Below are positions 1 to 9,068 of a stretch of 64,000 nucleotides of DNA, one piece after another (position 1 is the stretch's first letter; each line of letters starts with the position of its first letter). Position numbers and translations under genes: made by a program. The stretch covers positions 7,709,182 to 7,773,181 of the forward strand of contig CM040445.1 of assembly GCA_022749755.1 (NCBI GenBank), given 5' to 3'. Source of the stretch: Azadirachta indica. Its lineage: Eukaryota > Streptophyta > Magnoliopsida > Sapindales > Meliaceae. Below the pieces are notes generated by a model. It ran no database searches. It saw only the letters and a list, made by a program, of their open reading frames with translations, and was not told the DNA's origin.

Positions 1-415
1 AGATTTCAGTCAAATTTATATTTTAGACATGTTTAGACAGAAAAAACAAATATTAGCTAAGATTGATTTTTAGATGAGGGTATCTAAGGGTGTTGCACGG
101 ATTATTAATCTTGCAGCTAATTAACTCGCAATTGGTTATGATTTTCTATGCCATGTACTTTCGCCATATACATTAAGAGGCAATTATTTCTCTTTAATTT
201 AATGAGGTAAGTAGAAAAAATTTGATATGCAATATGTCGTTAATCAAAGCAATGCAATAGTATAAAATATAACATGCTCCTTTATAAAAAGTAAGTAATT
301 GTAATAATAAAGTGTGAGTAATTACAGGAGATGTTAAACAAATAATTTTGCTTATTCCAGCTAACATAGACATTGTAATCATAGAAATTTTAGGTGTAAA
401 CTTACCAATGTATGT
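1..415. other. AT-rich sequence without a recognised gene (copy A)
   Basis: No coding pattern is seen. The same sequence recurs at about 33,779-34,202 in copy B. The longest open frame (minus, 194-418) has no recognisable domain and looks like chance. Confidence 0.6.
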
Positions 416-706
416 CATGGTATAAGACTTGGATCAGTCTTGATCTTTTCTATCATATGCTTTTACAGATCCATTGACATGTGGTATGAATGAAAATGGA
501 AGGCTAAGATTGTATTTTAAAAACTATACCAATTAATTTTAAAATTATTTTTTTTTATCTTTCAGTGCAATAAATTATAGTGATTAATTGGTAAAAGTTC
601 TTAAAATACAATCTCAACCTTCTATTTTCATTCATGCCATGTGTCAATGAATCCTTAAAAGTATAGGATCGAAAAGATCATGACTGGATCCAAGTCCCAT
701 GGTATA
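416..706. mobile_element. Mutator-like MITE with long terminal inverted repeats (copy A)
   Basis: The segment 425-697 is almost a perfect palindrome. The left half, from 'gacttggatc' through 'ccattgacatgtggtatgaa' to 'taccaattaat', reappears inverted in the right half, giving inverted arms of about 120 bp around a short AT-rich centre. Both ends are flanked by the identical 9-bp string CATGGTATA (416-424 and 698-706), a plausible target-site duplication of the length typical of Mutator-like elements. It has no coding capacity. Confidence 0.85.
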
Positions 707-779
707 TGATCTTAATTTGGTAAGTATGGCCATATCATTGTAGATCTTGAATGTCCTAAATGGTCATGCCAAGGCATGA

Positions 780-1888
780 AATTTTTTTTTATGGAATAAA
801 AGAATTTTATTCTTTCACAAAAGGAACATTACAAAATACAAGAAACTTTAGATGAGATTTCCTTTAACCAAATAATAGATTGTTAACATGAAACAACTAG
901 TTTTGCCAACTTATGGGCTGCTGAAATTACATGTCCTTGGGACAAAACCAACTTCAAGCTTTTCCTTCTCTATCATATAGATTTGGATTTTAAAGATTAC
1001 CTAACAAATATCACCTCTGCTTGCAAGGTTTTCCTTTACTAAATTCACAATATTCTAAGCATCATATTCCATTATTAGGGGTACATACCAGATTCAATAG
1101 CTAGTTTAATACCAAACCTCATTTTCTCCGCTTCCGCAAACGCTACATTAACCCAAAAAGGTTTCTTGTTAATAGCTGCTGCCTTAATATTGCCATTAGA
1201 ATTCCTCATGATAGCTTCCAGTCCCGCTAACCTATCTTGGTTTCTTATTGCTACATCAACGTTTAGTTTGTACCAGTTTTAGGGAGGAGACTCCCAACTA
1301 AAAGATATGGTGGCCGTTTTAGTAACTACCACAAAATTAAGCTCCTTGTCGCAACTTTATCAGATTCTACAAATATTTTTGCTCTAGCTATTGTTATGGA
1401 ATGGTCTTCAATTTTGCCTTTATACAACATAAGGTTTATAGAATGCCATATGAAACAAGCTATTATAATGAAGAATTTAAATTTTGTTTTAGGTGTTGAA
1501 GCTATCTTATGAAAGCACCAGTTAGAATTCCAGTTCTTTCTTTTACAACATAAGGATGCAAAATATGATAACTCCTATGCCTTTTGAGCATATTTGCATC
1601 CTATTAATGCATGGGAAACACCTTCTGGGCTTTACAACATCTCATACACCGCAAGAAATTAACAATGTTTCTTTTTACTAAGTTTCTTATGGTTGGTAGG
1701 AAATTCGATAATGCTCTCCGCATGAACACTTTGATTTTGGTAGAAATAGTTAAAGACCATATGTAGCTCCACCAATTTGTGGACTCTGAAGACGCGAAAG
1801 GAGAATCAGATTCTTTTAAGGACATAGCCACATCGTAGCCATTTTTTACAAGATACTTGCCTTTTTTTATCATAGTACCATAGATATT
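780..1888 (-). pseudogene. LINE (L1-type) ORF2, 3' part: zinc-binding and RNase H domains, poly-A (copy A)
   Basis: Read on the minus strand, 1,880-1,600 encodes the reverse-transcriptase zinc-binding domain of plant non-LTR elements (motif 'WWSYIWSLTISTKIKVFMRRAL', then 'FLRCMRCC'). About 1,330-1,085 encodes an RNase H-like segment (patterns like 'KLNVDVAIRNQDRLAGLEAI' and 'NVAFAEAEKMRFGIKLAIE'). A T-run on the plus strand at 781-790 marks the 3' poly-A end. The upstream part of the same ORF resumes at 13,160, beyond the Copia and Gypsy insertions. Stops and frameshifts make it dead. Confidence 0.85.
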
Positions 1889-2032
1889 GTTACGGAAAAC
1901 CAGCTCCAAAAATAATCTTCTAACACTAATCTGATTGAATGAAGATTATAATTTGATAAAAACTATCAGTTCCGACCAGATAAGGAACACAAGATACAAA
2001 AACAATAGGTAAGATCAGAGACAAAAGAATTA
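1889..2032 (-). mobile_element. Copia LTR remnant (3' LTR on minus strand), truncated by Gypsy insertion
   Basis: Starts with 'tgttacggaaaaccagctcc' and matches the first 144 bp of the intact LTR at 35,674 in copy B. It stops where the plus-strand Gypsy LTR sequence begins; the two share 'tta' at the junction. The rest of this LTR and most of the Copia interior (copy B 35,820 to about 37,715) are missing from copy A. Confidence 0.85.
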
Positions 2033-2650
2033 TTTTCTTGTTGTAATTTGAACTTCAATTAAATGATGTATTTCTAATTTCATAATTAGGGCTAAAAGTG
2101 AACTTTTGATGATTTTATAGTTTTGTTATTTGATCCTTTATTTTGTTCTTCATTGTTAATCTTTTTATTGATTGAGTACTATATTTTGCAAGAGATTTTG
2201 AATTGTTAGAAACCTTGATTCATTGTTAACAAATGGTACATTGAATATTTGGATATTTTCTACATATCAAGAGTAAGGTAACTTATAGTTTTTCACTATC
2301 AACTAAAAGGTAAGTCTTTTGATTTCTTTGTACTTAAATATTTTGTTTTCATCATCCAATTAAGATCATTTCTTTTGATTCTTAATTGTGTTTTTCTTTA
2401 AAAAAAAAAGGATCAAGAATAAGTTCTATACAAATCATTAAAATAGATCCCTAATGCCCTAATATATAATAATATTGAATTTAAATTTGACAATAAACAA
2501 ATTCACTCCATTTTTATAATATTGGAATATTTGGACTTATAATATTTAGACTTTTGGACTTGTGGACTTAATATAACATATTCCCTGTGGACCGACACTC
2601 GGACTTTCGAACTTTATTATTTGAGATAACCTATACTTGAGAGTTACAAC
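2031..2650 (+). repeat. 5' LTR of the Athila/Tat-type element, lacking about 780 bp of U3
   Basis: Aligns with 11,656-12,274 of the 3' LTR. The 3' LTR has about 780 further bases on its left side (from 10,876) that are absent here, so the 5' copy has lost most of its U3 region and probably its promoter. It ends '...gagagttaca'. Confidence 0.85.
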
Positions 2651-2673
2651 CTTTAAGTTGTAGCAAGTTTTTG

Positions 2674-2691
2674 GCGTCGTTGCCGGAAAAT
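2674..2691 (+). promoter_or_regulatory. Primer-binding site, tRNA-Asp type
   Basis: tggcgtcgttgccggaa matches, with few mismatches, the complement of the 3' end of plant tRNA-Asp(GUC), whose usual primer-site form is TGGCGCCGTTGCCGGGGA. It lies 23 bases after the 5' LTR end. This primer choice is common in Athila and Tat elements. Confidence 0.8.
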
Positions 2692-3028
2692 ACGGTTTGT
2701 ATAAAGTTTACTAGTTCTTATTTAATTTTCTTTTACTAACTTTAACCTCTAACTTTAATATTTTTTTTATTTACTTGTTGTTATTTATTTTTATTAGGAG
2801 GCTCAGCCACCCATTTATATTTACATTATGGTTGGTTCTACATATACCACCTAACTCTTGTTTTTTTTTTATTTTGTTCATGATAGGCTTTGCCACCTTT
2901 CTTAATTTTTTTTTCTATTATGTATTGTGTTGTTATTTTCATTTACAATAATTTTAGTAAGAGGAAGGTTATACCACCTCTTTTCTTTTTTTATTTTTTT
3001 ATTGTGTTTTATTATTATTATTATTTTT

Positions 3029-4105
3029 ATGCTTAGATGGTATCGTGATCCTCATTCTCATCGATTGGTGAAAGGTAATTCTGAAACCTCCTTTGAAAAT
3101 TTGTTTGATTCATCTTCAAACTCACACACAACTGACACTATGGCTGAAAATGAAAGTATACATGGAGAAAATGAAAATCATCATGTTCGAACTATGCGTG
3201 AATATTTGCAATCTCCTCGAAATTCATCTCCTTCATGTTTTATTTTTCCGCTTAATGCAAATAACTTTATATTTAAGCCCGGTATGATTCCTTTACTTCC
3301 TAATTTCCATGGCTTAGAGTCTGAGAGTTTTTATTTGCATTTGAAAGAATTTGAGGAAGTATGTGCCACATTTATGGATCAAACATGTAGTGAAGAAATA
3401 ATTAAGCTAAAATTGTTTCCTTTTTCTTTAAAAGATAAAGTAAAAACATGGCTTAATTCATTAAGACTTAGATCTATAGGCACATGGCAAGAAATGCAAA
3501 CTAAGTTTTTAAAGCAATTTTTTCCAATACATAAAACGAATGCTTTCAAGAGACAAATTCAAAATTTTTGTCAAAAAGGAAATGAAACCTATTTTCAATG
3601 TTTGGAAAGATTTAAAAACTTGTTGAATTCATGCCCACACCATGGTTTTGAAAAATGGCGTACGATAAGTTTCTTTTATGAAGGGTTAACACCAGAGACA
3701 AAACAATTTGTTGAAACAATGTGTAATGGTGAATTTTTAGACAAAGATCCAGAAGAAGCTTTAGAGTATTTAGATCATTTAGTTGAGAACTCTCAATTCT
3801 GGCAAACCACTAGTTCCTCTGAAAATTCAATTAAATCTAATATGGCTAGTTCTAGTGGGGGTAAATATAATTTGAGCCAAGAAGATGATCTAAGTGCTAA
3901 AATTACAAATTTAACGAGAAAGATTGAAGTCATGGAATTAACGAAAGTTAAAGAGGTCAAATCTGTGCATAATGATGAAATTTGTAAAATTTGTGAAGTC
4001 ATGGGACATTCCACTCAAGATTGTCCAAATATTCCTACTTTTAAAAAAGTGTTGCATTACCAAACAAATTCTATGAATTCCTTCAAAAAGTTTTTTTTCC
4101 TCTAA
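3029..4105 (+). pseudogene. gag: gag of the Athila/Tat-type element (frameshifted at 3' end)
   Basis: Capsid-like protein that would package element RNA. The frame is open from 2,927, but that upstream part is a hydrophobic, low-complexity reading of T-rich DNA, so a start at 3,029 or later is preferred. The retrotransposon gag domain lies roughly at 3,290-3,780 (for example 'LKLFPFSLKDKVKTWLNSL', 'FFPIHKTNAFKRQIQNF', 'FYEGLTPETKQFVETMCNG'). A CCHC zinc knuckle, C-x2-C-x4-H-x4-C (CKICEVMGHSTQDC), lies near 3,981-4,022. After a run of eight T at about 4,091 the frame shifts; the Pro/Ser/Asn-rich C-terminal tail continues in another frame to about 4,400. Confidence 0.88.
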
Positions 4106-4508
4106 TTCTCCATATTCTGAAACAAACAATCCTGGATGGAGAAATCACCCAAATTTTAGTTGGAAAAATGATAATCATGCCCATTCACCACCTCAAAGAC
4201 CTTCAAATTTTCCACCATACCATTCACCACATTTGAAAACTCTTGAGGAAACGTTGCAAACGTTCATGCAAGGGCAAACAAGCATAAACAATCAAACATC
4301 ACAAGCCATTAATGATATCAAGAATACACTTTCAACATTGACCTCAGTTTTGCGTAGTCAAGAGAAAGTAAATTTCCTGCTTAACCACAACCAAATCTAG
4401 CGAGTCAATTTCATGTAAGTGATTCTAACTCAAAATGGCACACAACACTAGAATGCCAACTCCATCACTACTCTCCGAAGTGGTAAGATCATTGATAAAA
4501 CCATTTTT

Positions 4509-5126
4509 TTGAAAGAGATTGAACCTAAAAAATCATCAAAATTAGTGAGTGAGGAAAATAATTTTGAACCTAAGATGTGTAATGTTAAAAAATGCCTTAT
4601 CCCTGCTCCTTTTCCTCAAAAATTGCAACCAATTCAAAAGTTGAACCAAAATTCTGAAATTTTTGAACTTTTTAAGCAAGTCAAAATTAACATTCCTTTG
4701 TTATATGCAATTAAGCAAGTTCCTTCTTATGCCAAATTTTTGAAAGATTTATGCACTGTTAAAAGGAAACTTAATGTTCAAAAGAAAGCATTTTTAACTA
4801 AGAATGTTAGTCCGATTATTCAATATAACACTCTACCAAAATATAAAGATCTTGCTTGTCCCACCATTTCTTGTGTAATTGGAAACTTTAGGATAAACCA
4901 TGCTTTACTTGATCTTGGTGCAAATGTTAATTTGTTGCCATATTCAGTGTATGAGCAATTAGGTTTAGGTGAGCTTAAACCTACTTCTACAATACTTCAA
5001 CTTGCTGATCGTTCTGTGAAAATACCACGAGAAATATTTGAGGATGTGAAAATACCACGAGGAATATTTGAGGATGTGTTGATAAACCGATGCCATCGAG
5101 TGTTCAACCACCAAAACTTGAATTGA
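4509..5126 (+). pseudogene. pol: Aspartic protease region of pol (Athila/Tat-type element)
   Basis: A 205-codon open stretch. The retropepsin core has the Athila/Tat-style active-site string LLDLGANVNLLPYSVYEQLG at about residues 132-151, followed by 'TILQLADRSVKIPR'. A short in-frame tandem duplication (the unit 'VKIPRxIFED' occurs twice) lies near 5,019-5,078. The frame then ends, and a frameshift separates this piece from the reverse-transcriptase frame that starts near 5,297. The family's job is to cleave the polyprotein; this copy cannot make a full Gag-Pol. Confidence 0.85.
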
Positions 5127-5296
5127 AACCATTACCATCTGACCTCAAGTATGCTTTCTTGGGTGCTAATGAAACTTTTCCGGTGATAATTTCTTCTAAA
5201 CTCAGTGCTCTTTAAGAATGTAAGTTGCTCGAAATTCTAAAATTGCATAAACATGCTTTAGGATAGACAATAGCTGACATAAAAGGAATTAATCCT

Positions 5297-6660
5297 TTGA
5301 TTTGCACACATAAGATATATTTGGAAGATAATGCCAAATTATCTAGACAAATGCAACGTAGGCTAAATCCTAATATGAAAGAGGTAGTGAGAAATGAAGT
5401 TCTCAAGATTTTAGATGTGGGGATCATTTATCTTATTTCTGATAGCACATGGGTAAGTTCTACACAAGTTGTACCTAAGAAATCTAGAGTTACTGTAGTC
5501 AAAAATGAAAATAATGAATTAATTCCAACTAGAACAATTACTGGCTGGAGAATGTGCATTGTCTATAGGAAATTCAATTCAATGACTAGGAAAGACCATT
5601 TCCCGTTACCATTCATAGATCAAATGTTAGAAAGGGTAGCTGGACATGCATTTTATTGTTTCCTAGATGGGTATTCTGGGTATATCTAAATTGAAATTGC
5701 ACCTGAAGTCCAAGAAAAGACCACTTTCACTTGTCCATTTGAAACTTTTGCATATAGAAGGATGTCATTTGGATTGTGTAATGCACCAGCTATATTTCAA
5801 AGATGCATGCTTAGTATTTTTAGTGATATGGTTGAACGATTTCTTGAAATTTTCATGGATGATTTTTCTATTTTTGGTGATTCATTTAAGGATTGCTTAT
5901 CTAACTTGGAAAAAGTTTTGATTAGGTGTGAAGAAAAGAATCTTGTGCTTAATTAGGAAAAATGTCATTTCATGATCACAAATGGTATTGTGTTTGGTCA
6001 CATTGTCTTATCAAAAGGAATTGAAGTAGATAAATCTAAAATTGAATTAATTGCCAATTTACCTGTTCCTAAGTCTGTTAAAGATGTTAGATCATTTTTA
6101 GGACATGCTGATTTTTATAGGAGATTTATCAAAGACTTTAGTGTTATATTAAGACCATTGTGCAATCTCTTATTAAAAGATGCTCTCTTTGAGTGGACTC
6201 AGTCATGTCAAGAAGTTTTTGTCAAACTTAAAGCCATGCTGACATCTGCTCCTATCATGCAGCCTCCAAATTGGACTTTGCCTTTTGAAATCATGTGCGA
6301 TGCTAACGATTATGCTGTTGGAGCTGTTTTAGGACAACGAAAGGACAAGAAACCCTATGTGATTTACTATACTAGTAAAACCTTAAATAGTGCTCAAATG
6401 AATTATTCTACCACTAAAAAGGAATTACTTGCAGTAGTATTTGCATTGGATAAATTTTAATCTTATCTTGTTGGCTCACCTATTGTGATTTTTAGTGATC
6501 ATGCAGCATTAAAATATCTTCTCTCAAAAAAGGATGCTAAATCTAGATTGATTAGGTGAATTCTGTTACTTCAAGAATTTGATCTCACAATTCAAGACAA
6601 AAAAGGAGTATAAAATGTGGTTGCTGATCACTTGTCAGGACTTAAGTTTGAAGAATCGAT
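5297..6660 (+). pseudogene. pol: Reverse transcriptase and RNase H of pol (in-frame stops)
   Basis: One continuous reading frame from 5,297 through the integrase, broken only by in-frame stop codons (5,689, 5,956, 6,460, 6,559, 6,613). Reverse-transcriptase motifs are clear: 'VVPKKS' and 'GWRMCIVYRKFNSMTRKDHFP' regions, 'FLDGYSGY', 'RRMSFGLCNAPAIFQRCM' and the catalytic FMDDF. Then come 'FLGHADFYRRFIKDFS' and the RNase H region ('DANDYAVGAVLGQ', 'YYTSKTLNSAQMNYSTTKKELLAVVFA', 'FSDHAALKYLLSKKDAK'). Several stops fall where the family has Trp (for example before EKCHF and before ILLLQEFD). Not functional as it stands. Confidence 0.92.
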
Positions 6661-6763
6661 TGAGACAACACCGATTAATGACAATTCTCCTGATGAGCAA
6701 CTTTTCAATGTTTCTATTTTACCTTGATTTGCTGATATTGTCAATTTTTTTGTTATAGGTCAA

Positions 6764-8020
6764 ATGCCAAATTATTGGAATGCTCAAGATAAAAAGAAAT
6801 TTTTAAGGGAGGTATGTAATTTCTTTTGGGGTAATCCATATTTTTTCAAATATTGCCCTGACCAAATTATAAAGAGATGTGTACCTAACAATGAAATTCA
6901 AAATATCATTTCTTTTTGCCATTTCGAAGCATGTGATGGTCATTTTTCTTCAAAGAAAACTGCTGCGAAAATATTGCAATGTGGATTTTATTGGCCCACC
7001 TTATTTAAAGACATAAATACATTTTGTAAAACATGTGACCGTTGTCAAAAATTAGGTGGAATAACTTGTAGAAACATGATACCATTAAATTCTATTTTAA
7101 TCATTGAAATATTTAATTGTTGGAGCATTGATTTTATGGGTCCTTTTCCATCTTCTTTTGCGGATCAATACATTTTAGTTGGAGTTGATTATGTTTCAAA
7201 ATGGGTAGAGACAACTTCTTGCAAAAATAATGATCATCAAATTGTTTTGAAATTTTTAAAAGAAAACATTTTTTCAAGATTTGGAGTGCCTCGAGCCATA
7301 ATAAGTGATGGAGATTTACATTTTTGTAATAAACTTTTTGAGAATTTAATGAAAAAATATGGAATTACACATAAAGTGTCAACCCCTTATCATCCACAAA
7401 CAAGTAGACAAGTTGAACTTGCCAATAGAGAAATAAAACATATTTTGGAAAAAACGGTAAGCCTGAATCGTAAGGATTGGTCTTTAAAACTAACCGATGC
7501 ACTTTGAGCTTATCGAACTACTTTTAAATCATCACTTGGCATGTATCCTTATAGACTTGTTTTTGGAAAAGCTTGTCACCTATCGGTGGAATTAGAACAT
7601 AAAGCTTTTTGGGCCATTAAAATGCTTAATTTTGACTTAGATAAATCAGGATCATTGAGAAAACTCCAAATAGATGAACCCGAAGAAATTAAGAATGAAA
7701 CTTACAAGAATTCTAGAATTTACAAAGAGAAAATGAAGGTGTATCATGGTAAACATATCATTAAAAAATCATTTGAACCTTCACAAAAAGTTCTTTTGTA
7801 TGATTCAAGATTGCATCTATTTCCTGGCAAACTTTGCTTAAAATAGACAGGTCCTTTCATTGTTAAGAAGGTTTACCCATATGGCGCTGTTGAGATTAAG
7901 AACTCCAAAAATGATAATGTTTTTAATGTTAATGGACATCGTTTAAAGCCATTCTTTGAGAATTTTCCAAGCGAGTTAGAGATAATCACTTTGAATGAAT
8001 CTGTTTACAACACTGGATGA
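6764..8020 (+). pseudogene. pol: Integrase of pol (in-frame stops)
   Basis: Same frame as the reverse transcriptase. A zinc-binding region (H near '[18 protein letters not shown]', then 'CKTCDRCQK') is followed by the catalytic core: D in 'SIDFMGPFP', D in 'IISDGDLHF', and E in '[13 protein letters not shown]', with '[12 protein letters not shown]' just before it. Stops at 7,507 (family Trp in DALWAYRT) and 7,846 (family Trp before TGPF). The C-terminal tail ends near 8,020 ('FNVNGHRLKPFFENF'). It joins element cDNA to host DNA in live relatives. Confidence 0.9.
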
Positions 8021-8076
8021 TTTTTTTTTGTATATACATTACTTGTTTTCTTGTGTTATTAATTTTATTGATTCCA

Positions 8077-8090
8077 TTGTTTGTTTTCAG
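8077..8090 (+). promoter_or_regulatory. Possible 3' splice site ahead of the accessory ORF
   Basis: ttgtttgttttcag is a good plant splice acceptor. It lies between the integrase end and the Cys-rich ORF, where envelope or extra ORFs of other plant elements are often expressed from spliced RNA. I did not identify the donor; a GT in the 5' leader is an inference. Confidence 0.35.
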
Positions 8091-8126
8091 TTACTTTCCC
8101 GGTCAAGTGGCGGATAACGGTACTCC

Positions 8127-8666
8127 GTGACTCTTCAAGTCGGTTCTTTCAGTTGCCCAAAATTACTGATAGTATTTTTTTTTCTCTCACTTCTTTTTAT
8201 ATTCTTTTCTTTCATTATGGATGTCATTCTTTCTAGATTGCAAACATATTTTCCTTCTTTTCCTAAAAATGTTCTACGAAAAATGTACCAAGTTAGGTGT
8301 GCAAGATTAAGAATGCTTATGCAAAAAGGTATTTCTGAAGATGTACGATGGATAATTGAAGTAAAGGTACGTTTAGCAGGTGAGTTTTCTGATTCATTTG
8401 TTTCACGCATGCCTGGTTTAGGTAAGAGCTCTTTTGCAAAGAAACGAAGAGCGAAAAGGTTACAAGTGTGTCACAATTGTGCACATTCAACCTGTAACAA
8501 GCGATGTTGTTCTCTAGGCATGGTGTCTACTAATAGAGAAGATAAAATTAAATTCATCAAGGATGGACTGAGTAAGGAGTCTTTAGATAATATCTTATTG
8601 ACTCTTGAGACGTATCCTAGTGGATATGTGCAACGTAAAATACTCAATTTCTATACATTATTTTAA
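8127..8666 (+). CDS. Accessory ORF: Cys-rich basic protein, betaflexivirus NABP-like
   Basis: An intact 179-codon ORF between integrase and the LOG ORF. The first ATG gives a hydrophobic N-terminus from T-rich DNA; the ATG at 8,217 (149 codons, MDVILSRLQTYF) is the more natural start. Residues 99-111 (from the first ATG) read GKSSFAKKRRAKR and lead into Cys 115, 118, 123, 127 and 128, then 'DKIKFIKDGLSKESLD'. The order basic block, Cys cluster, short charged 'F-[IV]-K-[DE]-G' segment is the layout of the small nucleic-acid-binding Cys-rich proteins of carla- and vitiviruses, a family with RNA-silencing-suppressor members. Resemblance is by eye; the homology and any suppressor activity are inference. 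No stop interrupts it, unlike pol. Confidence 0.6.
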   Translation: MTLQVGSFSCPKLLIVFFFLSLLFIFFSFIMDVILSRLQTYFPSFPKNVLRKMYQVRCARLRMLMQKGISEDVRWIIEVKVRLAGEFSDSFVSRMPGLGKSSFAKKRRAKRLQVCHNCAHSTCNKRCCSLGMVSTNREDKIKFIKDGLSKESLDNILLTLETYPSGYVQRKILNFYTLF

Positions 8667-8985
8667 AAAGAACGTGATCGTTATAGTCTTGGGAATCTGA
8701 TTTTAAAAGACTCTGTTTGCCAATTTGTAAGAAAATTGGATGGGAAGCCAATCCTCGACCCATAGAGGGCGTTTAAGCCGTTACTGGACGTAAAATCAGA
8801 GGAAGATGTGAGCCACAATCACAACTATCTATAAATATCTACTTTTAGCCGTCATTGTTGAAATTTTTATGTTTTGGATTCCTATATTAACTGTTATCTT
8901 TGACATTTTTACATTTTTAAATTTTAACTTTTATGACAACAGCTGGCTTACCTCTATTGGTTTCATTAATGCATTCTCTTTAAGT

Positions 8986-8993
8986 TATATAAA
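8986..8993 (+). promoter_or_regulatory. TATA-like box upstream of the LOG-like ORF
   Basis: tatataaa lies 76 bases before the preferred ATG of the LOG-like ORF, in a spacer of about 400 bp with no ORF. It could drive a separate transcript. The bases just after it (aaatgcag|gacc) could instead act as a splice acceptor. Confidence 0.35.
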
Positions 8994-9068
8994 TGCAGGA
9001 CCTCACTTCTTTATTTTCATACAAAATTTGAATCATTGATGAGAGTAAAAGACTGTAAAAAAAAAAAA

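Noticed and set aside
2927..3028. Hydrophobic N-terminal extension of gag as a signal peptide
   Set aside because: It is a reading of T-rich low-complexity leader DNA; gag proteins of this branch do not need it, and later ATGs fit better.
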